DNA of 22,756 nt from contig URBG01000021.1 in NCBI GenBank assembly GCA_900546055.1, forward strand, positions 1 to 22,756. Direction: 5' to 3'. The number at the start of each line of letters is the position of its first letter. Position 1 is the first letter of the stretch. Shown piece after piece: positions 1-6,074 of the stretch. The DNA is from an uncultured Mycoplasmatota bacterium. Lineage in GTDB: Bacteria > Bacillota_I > Bacilli_A > RF39 > UBA660. Under the pieces are notes generated by a model. It worked only from the letters and a program-made list of their open reading frames with translations, made no database searches and was not told the DNA's origin. The position numbers were made by a program, and so were the translations under genes.

Positions 1-62
<62 letters not shown>

Positions 63-276
63 AATCTTAATTCCGATTTGACTCGGATTTAAAATCAAAG
101 TTCGTTCCAGGTCAAGAAAACTACTAGCTTTCTTATCCCTTTTACTGTTTTAAGGTTGACATTGTCATTCAATGTCCGTTCTGAATTTTCTCTTAAAGAA
201 TCTTCAGGGTTGTTGTCTATTATTTAATTATCAAGGTTCTTTTTCTTTGTTGTCGTCTCAGCGACAGCTTATTTAT
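63..276 (-). other. rRNA operon leader (pre-16S)
   Basis: This is the untranslated leader between the last rrn promoter and 16S. On the minus strand it contains the AACCTTGATAATTAAATAAT element (about 220-240), which resembles the CTTTGAAAACTAAA-type antitermination (boxA-like) leader common in Firmicutes. It also has a perfect GACATTG/CAATGTC hairpin (158-176) and a TCCGA/TCGGA hairpin (about 71-92), candidate processing-stalk elements. Open frames here are chance. No protein gene is supported. Confidence 0.7.
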
Positions 277-303
277 ATTATCACATTCACAATCGCTTGT
301 CAA
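277..303 (-). promoter_or_regulatory. rRNA promoter P3 (proximal)
   Basis: On the minus strand there is a perfect TTGACA -35 box (298-303). It is followed either by GATAAT (277-282, 15-bp spacer, preceded by the TGT extended -10) or by an overlapping TAATAT at 17 bp. It is the third of three promoters in tandem before 16S. Confidence 0.65.
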
Positions 304-369
304 CAACTTTTTTCTTTTTCTTTTTCTCTGTCCGCTTCGATCATCTCTGTCGTTCGAAACAGCTTATCT

Positions 370-398
370 AGAATATCATTTCTATCGACATTTGTCAA
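370..398 (-). promoter_or_regulatory. rRNA promoter P2
   Basis: TTGACA (393-398), a 17-bp spacer and TATTCT (370-375) on the minus strand, with TGA directly before the -10 box (extended -10). The downstream start region TAAGCTGT is nearly the same as that after P3. Confidence 0.6.
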
Positions 399-477
399 CA
401 GGAAATTTCATTTATTTTTTTGCGTTCCCATGAGCTCTTAAGCACTTTCCAGTCTTGTCTCACGCGACAGCTTGTAT

Positions 478-507
478 AATATAGCACAGCGGAAGTGGAA
501 TTGTCAA
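478..507 (-). promoter_or_regulatory. rRNA promoter P1 (distal)
   Basis: TTGACA (502-507), 18-bp spacer and TATATT (478-483) on the minus strand, followed by AAGCTGTCGC as in the other two promoters. Its -35 box lies less than 20 bp after the rpsL stop codon, so no terminator separates rpsL from rrn initiation. Confidence 0.7.
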
Positions 508-525
508 TATTGTTTTTAATATTTA

Positions 526-939
526 TTATTTTTTTGGCTTTTTAGCTCCATATTTAGAACGAGCTTGCATTCTGTCTTTAACACCTGCTGTATCTAATGT
601 TCCTCTAATTATATGGTATCTAACACCTGGAAGGTCTTTTACCCTACCACCTCTGATTAATACAACACTGTGTTCTTGTAAGTTATGTCCTATACCTGGG
701 ATATAAGATGTAACTTCGTAACCATTAGAAAGTCTAACTCTGGCAACTTTTCTTAAAGCTGAGTTTGGCTTCTTTGGTGTTTTAGTTCCAACACGAGTAC
801 ATACACCACGTTTTTGTGGAGAATTTGTTTTTGTAACTTTACCGTCTTTACTATTTAGACCAACACCTAACATTGGTGATTTGCTCTTTTTAGTTTTACT
901 TTTTCTTCCTTTTCTAACTAATTGATTTATAGTTGGCAT
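526..939 (-). CDS. rpsL: 30S ribosomal protein S12
   Basis: S12 sits at the decoding centre of the small ribosomal subunit. The 137-residue product starts MPTINQLVRKGRK and carries the family signature TPKKPNSALRKVARV. The loop GRVKDLPGVRYH is also conserved. Lysines at the streptomycin-relevant positions (K56 and the K of GRVKDLP) are wild type. The start at 939 is chosen over an upstream in-frame ATG at 978 because it matches the universal S12 N-terminus and has AAAGGAGG at the right distance. It is transcribed from a strong promoter at 1034-1062 with a hairpin-bearing leader. Unusually, rpsG, fusA and tuf do not follow: the next gene downstream is 16S rRNA. Confidence 0.97.
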   Translation of the reverse strand: MPTINQLVRKGRKSKTKKSKSPMLGVGLNSKDGKVTKTNSPQKRGVCTRVGTKTPKKPNSALRKVARVRLSNGYEVTSYIPGIGHNLQEHSVVLIRGGRVKDLPGVRYHIIRGTLDTAGVKDRMQARSKYGAKKPKK

Positions 940-994
940 AATTGTCCTCCTTTCTTTACACATATCCAGGCGTTTCATTTTATCTCTTAATTAA

Positions 995-1016
995 AGATTT
1001 ACAATAAAGTAAATCT
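995..1016 (-). promoter_or_regulatory. Hairpin in the rpsL 5' leader
   Basis: A perfect 8-bp inverted repeat, AGATTTAC/GTAAATCT with a 6-nt loop, lies between the rpsL promoter and its ribosome binding site. It may be an autoregulatory or transcript-stabilising structure, but it does not match a known S12 leader motif. Function is inferred only from position. Confidence 0.4.
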
Positions 1017-1033
1017 AAATTAAACGCATTAAC

Positions 1034-1062
1034 AATATACCACCTTATTATATGTTTGTCAA
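1034..1062 (-). promoter_or_regulatory. rpsL sigma-A promoter
   Basis: TTGACA (1057-1062), 17-bp spacer, TATATT (1034-1039) on the minus strand. It is placed between the end of the pilin-like gene and rpsL, so rpsL has its own strong vegetative promoter. Confidence 0.75.
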
Positions 1063-1076
1063 GTTTTTTTATACCA

Positions 1077-1505
1077 TTATTTAACAGGCTCATCGTATTT
1101 TGACTTATAACCATCGGTTTGATAATTATCGCCACATTTTAAATATGGTTCATAAGAAGTTTTACCTTCTTCTCTTTTGAAATGAACATATCCTGAACAG
1201 TGGATTTTATTATCTTTAAGGTCAATGATATTTTTCAAAAGATCTTCACCCTGCATATCTCTAACGGTTACGTTATCTTCGTCACCATTTTCTAAAGCTT
1301 TATAGTAATAATTATCAGTATAAGTACGAGCAGTACTAGCTAAAGTATTTTCAATGTCACTATATGTTTCACTTTTAGATTCGCCCGAACTATCAAATAA
1401 GTCTTTAATACCACGGTTATACATAGCCATAGTAACTAAAATAGCTAGGCATATAACTACAATAAAACCTAAAAATTCTTTTAGGCCCCAACCTTCTTCG
1501 TTCAT
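1077..1505 (-). CDS. Pilin-like small membrane-anchored protein, unknown function
   Basis: 142 residues with one N-terminal hydrophobic segment (about 11-29) and a soluble remainder. The N-terminus MNEEGWGLKEFLGFIVV fits a type IV prepilin (class III) signal: cleavage after G5 would give W at +1 and Glu at +5, then a hydrophobic helix. The leader is acidic rather than basic, which is atypical. The C-terminal half has two cysteines (C103, C124) in a GYVHF...YEPYLKCG context, with aromatic residues typical of small pseudopilins; a disulfide is possible. The start overlaps the stop of the NrtR-type gene by 4 bp (ATGA), so translation is probably coupled. The ribosome binding site is AGAGGAG. It could instead be a simple anchored secreted protein; no other pilus gene is in view. 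Confidence 0.6.
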   Translation of the reverse strand: MNEEGWGLKEFLGFIVVICLAILVTMAMYNRGIKDLFDSSGESKSETYSDIENTLASTARTYTDNYYYKALENGDEDNVTVRDMQGEDLLKNIIDLKDNKIHCSGYVHFKREEGKTSYEPYLKCGDNYQTDGYKSKYDEPVK

Positions 1506-2170
1506 TCTATGATACTCCTCTCCCCCAGTTTATCATTGAACTTATAAAGTTCTCCAGGTCTACCAGCACCCCCAACATTTTTAATACCTGTCGGTTCAAC
1601 AATGTTTTGAGTGATAAGTTTTTTGCGGAAATTACGACGATCTAGTTTTTTATTTATAATATTTTCAAAAAACTGTTGTAATTCTGGTAAGGTGAAGTCA
1701 CTCGGAAATAATTTAAATAAAACATCGTCTTCATTCTTTAATATCTTATGATTTAACTTCTTCATATTTGCTTTAATAATGTCTTCGTGATCATAGCCTA
1801 ATTTAGGAAGTTCATCTAAATTAAACCATTTTAATTGATGGCGACCATCGTCACCTTTGATTTCTACTAAATCTTTCGCAGATAAAGTTGTAAAGGTACA
1901 AGCAATAATCCGATCATCAGGATCTCTATTTACAGCGCTGAAAATTTTGCCTTGCATAAGAAATAGGCTTGACATACCAGTTACTTCTTCGATCACTTTT
2001 TTAGCACTATCTTCAAGACTTTCATCATTAGATAAAATTTTACCAGGTAGAATCCAGTATCCCTTATAGGGATCAGTCATTTTACGTTTAAGGTAAATTT
2101 TAAGATGACCATCTTCAGCGGCGCAAACGCAGACTAAAGTCTCTAATATATTATAATATGATTTAGTCAT
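1502..2170 (-). CDS. NrtR-type regulator: degenerate Nudix domain plus winged helix
   Basis: 222 residues. The N-terminal two thirds is a Nudix fold (IYLKRKMTDPYKGYWILPG, then a Nudix-box region near residues 43-66). The C-terminal part is the winged helix characteristic of NrtR, with the diagnostic LDRRNFRKKLI and GGAGRPGELYKF segments. The Nudix box is imperfect: in the G-x5-E-x7-REUxEExGU scheme it reads D, K, K, V, E, E, so hydrolysis is doubtful, as in many NrtR proteins that only sense ADP-ribose. Known NrtR proteins repress NAD-synthesis genes; none is adjacent here, so the target is unknown and may be its own operon. It lies 14 bp after the 167-aa gene and overlaps the pilin-like gene by 4 bp. 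Confidence 0.85.
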   Translation of the reverse strand: MTKSYYNILETLVCVCAAEDGHLKIYLKRKMTDPYKGYWILPGKILSNDESLEDSAKKVIEEVTGMSSLFLMQGKIFSAVNRDPDDRIIACTFTTLSAKDLVEIKGDDGRHQLKWFNLDELPKLGYDHEDIIKANMKKLNHKILKNEDDVLFKLFPSDFTLPELQQFFENIINKKLDRRNFRKKLITQNIVEPTGIKNVGGAGRPGELYKFNDKLGERSIIE

Positions 2171-2184
2171 TATTTCACTTTCCT

Positions 2185-2688
2185 TTATTTTTTAGTGTTT
2201 TTAATTTTATCATAGACAACCGCTACAGCGTAGCGCAAACTCTTCTCATTTTCAATTTTGGTCATTAACTCATTATAGCGATTATCCTCAAGTGGTTCTG
2301 AAAAAATACACAAATCTTCAGCAGGGACATTTTTGTTATACCTAACCATAGTTTCAACCGCAGCTACATCGGCTGTTAAAGCCTCGTAAATATCAGTTCC
2401 CTCAAAAGCTTTAATAGTTTTGATCATTTCAAATGTAATAAGTTTATGCTCATAGGTTTTTTCAAAATATTCGTCAAGCAATTTAACTTGCTCACGGTAA
2501 TCGTCATCAGAAGTTAGATAATCAAAATCACCGTCATAAATTGCCATAACTAATTTGGCAATATCATATTTACCATAATTATGCTTTTCGGCAGTTTTAC
2601 TAATAGCTTCGCCCATCACGTCATAAACAGGATTAGTAAACTCCTGCTCTATACGCATATTTTTTCTCATTTCTGTTTCTTTTGTCAT
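2185..2688 (-). CDS. Hypothetical protein, first gene of the NrtR operon
   Basis: 167 residues, acidic, predicted mostly helical and soluble, with no signal peptide or membrane segment. I do not recognise a family. The start at 2688 (MTKETEMRKN) is supported by AAAGGGTG seven bases upstream; a second in-frame ATG (MRIEQEF) is less well placed. It is the first gene after a good promoter (2713-2742). Only 14 bp separate it from the NrtR-type regulator, so the two and the pilin-like gene form one transcript. Position suggests a link to whatever NrtR controls, but the sequence gives no direct functional hint. Confidence 0.75.
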   Translation of the reverse strand: MTKETEMRKNMRIEQEFTNPVYDVMGEAISKTAEKHNYGKYDIAKLVMAIYDGDFDYLTSDDDYREQVKLLDEYFEKTYEHKLITFEMIKTIKAFEGTDIYEALTADVAAVETMVRYNKNVPAEDLCIFSEPLEDNRYNELMTKIENEKSLRYAVAVVYDKIKNTKK

Positions 2689-2712
2689 GATATCACCCTT
2701 TTATTCCTTTAA

Positions 2713-2742
2713 ATTATAACATTTTAATGATATATAAGTCAA
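2713..2742 (-). promoter_or_regulatory. Promoter of the unknown-NrtR-pilin-like operon
   Basis: TTGACT (2737-2742), 18-bp spacer, perfect TATAAT (2713-2718) on the minus strand, ending about 25 bp before the first start codon. No clear palindrome for NrtR binding is visible. Confidence 0.65.
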
Positions 2743-2744
2743 TT

Positions 2745-2770
2745 GAAAAAAACGCCTATGAAGCGTTTTT
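2745..2770 (-). terminator. Intrinsic terminator of the PadR/HAAS operon
   Basis: AAAAACGC/GCGTTTTT stem (2748-2755 with 2763-2770), 7-nt loop and a 7-T tract on the minus strand. The stem overlaps the stop codon of the membrane protein gene. Confidence 0.8.
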
Positions 2771-4298
2771 AATCTATCTTTATTGTTTCCATGGTTTTTT
2801 CATTCGCAATTATTTCAACTTTATGGTAATTCATGTTGCCATAATTGTACACTTTACCATCTTTTAAATTGTCGATAAAGCGATTATACTCTTTTTTAAA
2901 GGTATTGAAGTCACCGTTATAATTATTCATAATTTCAATGTAATTATAAAGTGAAGTATCTTTACAGTGTTGATAATCTTCATATTCGTCTTCGTAATTA
3001 TAATAATTTTCATCATCATAATCATAATCACAATGATCACTAAACTTAAAGTTATCTGTTTGCCTAAATTCAATATTTTGATTGTCTTTAAAGTATGAAA
3101 CTTCGATGATGAATTGTCCGTCCTTTAAATCTTTATTGATTGTACGGGTTATTTTATCATCACTATAACCATGAGCTTCTAAATATACTGGCTTATCACT
3201 ATTAAACTCTTTAGATTCAGTTTCAAGTTTAATATCGTTTGGAAGTTCATCGTAATACTCAATTCCCATAATCATATCAATAAACATAAAGGTCCCGGCC
3301 GCAATCATAATAACACTAACGATAACTGGCGATAAATGTGGTTTTGATTTACCAAATAGTAAGCTGAATATTATTTTAATAATATAGGTAAGTAAGCTAG
3401 ATATTCCAAATAATAATAAGCTTAAACCAAATAGGTCTATACCTTTGATCCAGTAGATGACACTAAATACTAAACCTATGATGGTACAACAATCAATAAC
3501 GATTAATGGTACGATAACATAAATGATAACTAGAATTTTAACAATTAGTAAGACAACATCACCAGCAGTTGTTCCTCTTTTTTGTTTAGGTGGTTTTATA
3601 TTGGCATTATTAAAATTTTTCTTTATTTCTTCGCCATTTTTTGAAACATTTATTGTTTCTTCGTTTGACACTTTATTGTTTTTTTTTGACTCCTCTGAAT
3701 TATTTTCCATCTTAATCCCTCCTTCTGATTTATTACTATAGAAATATTGTTTAAACATAGCAATAACTATCATTACGAGTAAACAAATATAGAGAGCGAA
3801 TAGGAAAATACTCCACACAGTAGTTAAAATAGTACTTAATGGTTCAAAAAATCCATCAAATATTGAATCACCTAATTCGTGGAAAAGTCCAAAGACACCT
3901 CTAATAACAAGTAAGCCAATTAATAGAATAAATACTTTTATAATTATTTCAAAAACTAGTTGCAGATTAATTTCCTGATTTGATGATTTGAATCCATTAA
4001 TAAGATTATTCGTTCCGTCAGCAATTTTCTCTGATAAGTTTTTAATAACCTTCTCACCTTTACTAGCTATGGTTTCTTCTTTATCATCAAAATCCGGATT
4101 AATCTTATAAGCGGTTAAAATTTCTTTGACTAAGTCATCAATATCCCCAAAGTCTTTAACGGCTTCCTCCTCGGTTTGTCCGTGTTTTACTTTCTCATTA
4201 ATAGTATCTGTGTATTCACTAATGATATCTTGTTTTTCTTGCTCGTTTAAAATGGATAATTTTTTGATTAATGTTTCTAAAAATTCCTTTTTATTCAT
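2769..4298 (-). CDS. HAAS/DUF1700-type multi-pass membrane protein, probable fusion
   Basis: 509 residues. Residues 1-65 form a HAAS-type helical domain (NKKEFLETLIKKL, then a conserved TEEEAVKDFGDIDDLVKEI). Two membrane segments follow (about 115-135 and 155-185). A second part from M197 on has a polar linker, three or four membrane helices and a soluble, Tyr/Asp-rich C-terminal domain of about 160 residues. HAAS proteins typically pair with PadR repressors, as here: the gene overlaps padR by 8 bp. The start is the ATG at 4298; an upstream GTG at 4307 sits directly on the AAAGGAG ribosome site and is unlikely. An internal ATG at 3710 has its own near-perfect ribosome site, suggesting two ancestral genes or a second product. 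Exact function unknown; an envelope-stress role is inferred from the family. Confidence 0.85.
   Translation of the reverse strand: MNKKEFLETLIKKLSILNEQEKQDIISEYTDTINEKVKHGQTEEEAVKDFGDIDDLVKEILTAYKINPDFDDKEETIASKGEKVIKNLSEKIADGTNNLINGFKSSNQEINLQLVFEIIIKVFILLIGLLVIRGVFGLFHELGDSIFDGFFEPLSTILTTVWSIFLFALYICLLVMIVIAMFKQYFYSNKSEGGIKMENNSEESKKNNKVSNEETINVSKNGEEIKKNFNNANIKPPKQKRGTTAGDVVLLIVKILVIIYVIVPLIVIDCCTIIGLVFSVIYWIKGIDLFGLSLLLFGISSLLTYIIKIIFSLLFGKSKPHLSPVIVSVIMIAAGTFMFIDMIMGIEYYDELPNDIKLETESKEFNSDKPVYLEAHGYSDDKITRTINKDLKDGQFIIEVSYFKDNQNIEFRQTDNFKFSDHCDYDYDDENYYNYEDEYEDYQHCKDTSLYNYIEIMNNYNGDFNTFKKEYNRFIDNLKDGKVYNYGNMNYHKVEIIANEKTMETIKID
3708..3726 (-). promoter_or_regulatory. Internal ribosome binding site and in-frame ATG
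   Basis: Inside the membrane protein gene the minus strand reads AGAAGGAGGGATTAAGATG, a stronger Shine-Dalgarno than that of the main start. The ATG (3708-3710) is in frame and would give a 313-residue product made of the second membrane half only. Confidence 0.5.
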
Positions 4299-4614
4299 TG
4301 TTTTCACACTCCTTTATAAATTCGTTGACTGATGAAGAAAATTCTTTCCAAGTTTTTTTTACTTCTTTCAGTCTTTTTTTACCAAATGTTGTTATTTTGT
4401 AATATTTTCTAGAAGGTCCCTCAGTTGATTCTACTAGATAGGTATCAAAATACTTTTCATTTGTTAATCTTTTTAATAAGGGATAAATTGTACCCTCATT
4501 AACATCGACAACTTTTGAAACTTCTAATATTAGCTCATAGCCATACATATCACGTTTACTAATCGACAATAAAACGATTAATTCTAATACGCCTTTTTTA
4601 AATTGAGAGTTCAT
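4291..4614 (-). CDS. PadR-family transcriptional repressor
   Basis: 107 residues, the usual length of short (subfamily 2-like) PadR proteins. It has the winged-helix hallmarks LELIVLLSISKRDMYGYEL (residues about 10-28) and EGTIYPLLKRL (about 40-50), then a wing with GPSRKYYKIT and a short C-terminal dimerisation helix. PadR proteins repress their own operon and respond to membrane-active or phenolic compounds. Here it is the first gene of an operon with the HAAS membrane protein, a common partner. The start at 4614 has AGAGGTGAT upstream. The promoter spacer contains a near-perfect palindrome that is the likely operator. Confidence 0.92.
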   Translation of the reverse strand: MNSQFKKGVLELIVLLSISKRDMYGYELILEVSKVVDVNEGTIYPLLKRLTNEKYFDTYLVESTEGPSRKYYKITTFGKKRLKEVKKTWKEFSSSVNEFIKECENNE

Positions 4615-4634
4615 ACATCACCTCTTTAATCAAT

Positions 4635-4663
4635 ATTGTATACCTACTACTATGTATTGTCAA
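4635..4663 (-). promoter_or_regulatory. padR operon promoter
   Basis: TTGACA (4658-4663), exactly 17 bp, TACAAT (4635-4640) on the minus strand: a strong sigma-A promoter 20 bp before the padR start codon. Confidence 0.8.
4640..4657. promoter_or_regulatory. Candidate PadR operator palindrome
   Basis: ATACcTAcTAcTAtGTAT has dyad symmetry of the form ATAC-n-TA-n-TA-n-TA-n-GTAT, with only the four n positions breaking it. It fills the whole space between -10 and -35 of the padR promoter, so a bound dimer would exclude RNA polymerase. Assignment to PadR is inference from position and symmetry. Confidence 0.6.
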
Positions 4664-4713
4664 GTACTAAAGTTAAAAATATAGTCATATTTTGTCAAGA
4701 TTTAGGTTTGCGA

Positions 4714-4742
4714 TTGAAAAACGACAATTATTGTGGTAGAAT
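4714..4742 (+). promoter_or_regulatory. Promoter of the tail-anchored protein gene
   Basis: TTGAAA (4714-4719), 17-bp spacer, TAGAAT (4737-4742) on the plus strand, with TGG before the -10 box (extended -10). It diverges from the padR promoter. Confidence 0.65.
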
Positions 4743-4766
4743 TTATTTAGAATTAGGAGGCTTAAA

Positions 4767-5387
4767 ATGGAACATAAAGAATATGATTATGATTTTGGGA
4801 AGTTTAAAGAAAAGAATGACAGTACCCTATCTGATGAACGATTAGCTAGTAAACAGGTTGGTACAGATATTTTTAGTGAATTTGGAGAATTATACGAAGT
4901 TGATGGTTCAGGCAATGATGTTCCAGTAGTTTCCGATGAAATTAAAGTTCATAATGACTATGAACGAAAGCAAGAAGAAGCGGCAATTATTAGTTATCAA
5001 GAATTAATTGAGGAAGCAAAGGCTAAAAAAGCAGCTAAAGCAACACCTAAAGTCACAATGGAACCTGAAATTTTAGATATGGGCATTAACTACAGAAATG
5101 TTAACCCTTCTTCTGATATAGAACTCGAGAATAATGCTTCAGCTTTAAAAGAGGCTTTGGAATCTGAAGATGAAATGAATTTAACTAAAAAGATTGATAT
5201 TTTAACTGATGAGAAATTAGAAAACCTAGCAGCATTAGATGAAGCTAAAAGTGATTCTTTAACCCCTGAAGTTAAGAAAAAGGAACCAATGTCTTTAGAA
5301 GCAGCATTTGTTAATTGTTCTATTTTAGGTTTTATTACGATGTTTATGGGATTCGGAATGCTGTTTTATATTTTTAATAATATTTAA
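4767..5387 (+). CDS. Hypothetical acidic protein with C-terminal membrane anchor
   Basis: 206 residues. Residues 1-179 are hydrophilic and strongly acidic, with a Lys/Ala-rich helical stretch (about 78-95) and no recognised domain. Residues about 181-203 (LEAAFVNCSILGFITMFMGF onward) form one hydrophobic segment very near the C-terminus, so the protein is probably tail-anchored with most of it in the cytoplasm. There is no signal peptide. The start at 4767 has AGGAGG and a well-placed extended -10 promoter; an alternative frame start at 4636 has neither. It is a single-gene transcript, divergent from padR and ending at a bidirectional terminator. Function unknown. Confidence 0.8.
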   Translation: MEHKEYDYDFGKFKEKNDSTLSDERLASKQVGTDIFSEFGELYEVDGSGNDVPVVSDEIKVHNDYERKQEEAAIISYQELIEEAKAKKAAKATPKVTMEPEILDMGINYRNVNPSSDIELENNASALKEALESEDEMNLTKKIDILTDEKLENLAALDEAKSDSLTPEVKKKEPMSLEAAFVNCSILGFITMFMGFGMLFYIFNNI

Positions 5388-5421
5388 AAAAACAAATAAT
5401 TATTCTATTTGTTTTTCTTTT
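5386..5421. terminator. Bidirectional terminator between convergent genes
   Basis: AAAAACAAATA (5388-5398) and TATTTGTTTTT (5406-5416) form an 11-bp stem with a 7-nt loop and T tracts on both sides. It serves the plus-strand anchored protein and the minus-strand Fic-like gene, whose 3' end lies inside it. Confidence 0.75.
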
Positions 5422-5965
5422 TAATGTATTTACTAAATAATTTTGTTAATTCACTTATATCTTCATAAAAAGCATGATTTGTAGCATTTGTTAATTGGTT
5501 TACATCTATATTATTAAAATTTATAGTATAGCCTAAAGTTTCAAGCCATTTTTTTAAAAAGGTTTGAATGGTAACTGTATTGCCATCTCTAAATGGAAAT
5601 ATTATTAAAAGCTCACTATAAAAATACGCTAACGCTAAAGCGATATCATCACCAGCTTTTAGTTTTTCTTTTAATAAATCTGATAAACATAAATCCACTA
5701 CTTGATACTGGCACATCATAACATTATTAAACACAACGTTTTCGTCGCGAAGTTTACCAGCGAAGTCATACAGATCCTCAAATAAATATTTATGAAGTTT
5801 TAATAAATCTTCTTTGTTGAAATTATCAATTTTAACTTCTTTTAGTTTGCTAGTAAGCATTTCTTCTTCAATTTTTGTTAAAAGTTTCTCTTCTTTTATT
5901 TCCAATTTATTTTTTAAGACTCCATTTTCATAAGTCCACATAGAATCAGCAGTTACTGGTCTCAT
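5405..5965 (-). CDS. Fic-fold protein with degenerate active site
   Basis: 186 residues with the layout of a small Fic/Doc-domain protein: LHKYLFEDLYDFAGKLRDEN (residues 57-76) matches the conserved helix and WAGxxR region, followed by the flap region and the active-site segment at 123-134. Active Fic enzymes carry HPFx(D/E)GNGRxxR and transfer AMP to target hydroxyls. Here the segment reads FPFRDGNTVTIQ, so the catalytic His is Phe and the GR and final Arg are Thr-Val and Gln; the phosphate-loop Asp-Gly-Asn remains. AMP transfer is therefore unlikely; a binding or regulatory role is inferred. The ATG at 5965 is chosen because the upstream GTG overlaps the AAAGGTG ribosome site. Single-gene transcript, divergent from sigK. 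Confidence 0.8.
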   Translation of the reverse strand: MRPVTADSMWTYENGVLKNKLEIKEEKLLTKIEEEMLTSKLKEVKIDNFNKEDLLKLHKYLFEDLYDFAGKLRDENVVFNNVMMCQYQVVDLCLSDLLKEKLKAGDDIALALAYFYSELLIIFPFRDGNTVTIQTFLKKWLETLGYTINFNNIDVNQLTNATNHAFYEDISELTKLFSKYIKKKNK

Positions 5966-5982
5966 CTTAATCACCTTTCAAT

Positions 5983-5992
5983 ATTATATCAT
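5983..5992 (-). promoter_or_regulatory. Extended -10 promoter of the Fic-like gene
   Basis: TGATATAAT on the minus strand: a perfect TATAAT (5983-5988) with the TGn extension. No good -35 box is seen 17 bp upstream, which extended -10 promoters tolerate. Confidence 0.5.
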
Positions 5993-6043
5993 CTGTTAAT
6001 TTAAATTACTAGGCATGTCTATGGGCTTTGAAAAAAATAATCA

Positions 6044-6051
6044 CATATACT
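6044..6051 (+). promoter_or_regulatory. CATA-type -10 element upstream of sigK
   Basis: CATATACT resembles the CATACAnT -10 of sigma-E and the CATAnnnTA -10 of sigma-K. No convincing -35 was found and it lies very close to the ribosome site, so this is only suggestive. Confidence 0.25.
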
Positions 6052-6074
6052 TATTTAGGAGTGTGATTCATGTG

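Noticed and set aside
172..441. Plus-strand 89-codon open frame in the rRNA leader
   Set aside because: It runs antisense through the three rrn promoters and the leader, has no ribosome site and low-complexity composition.
4636..4845. Plus-strand 69-codon frame overlapping the start of the anchored protein
   Set aside because: It starts upstream of the promoter, has no ribosome site and overlaps the better-supported gene in another frame.
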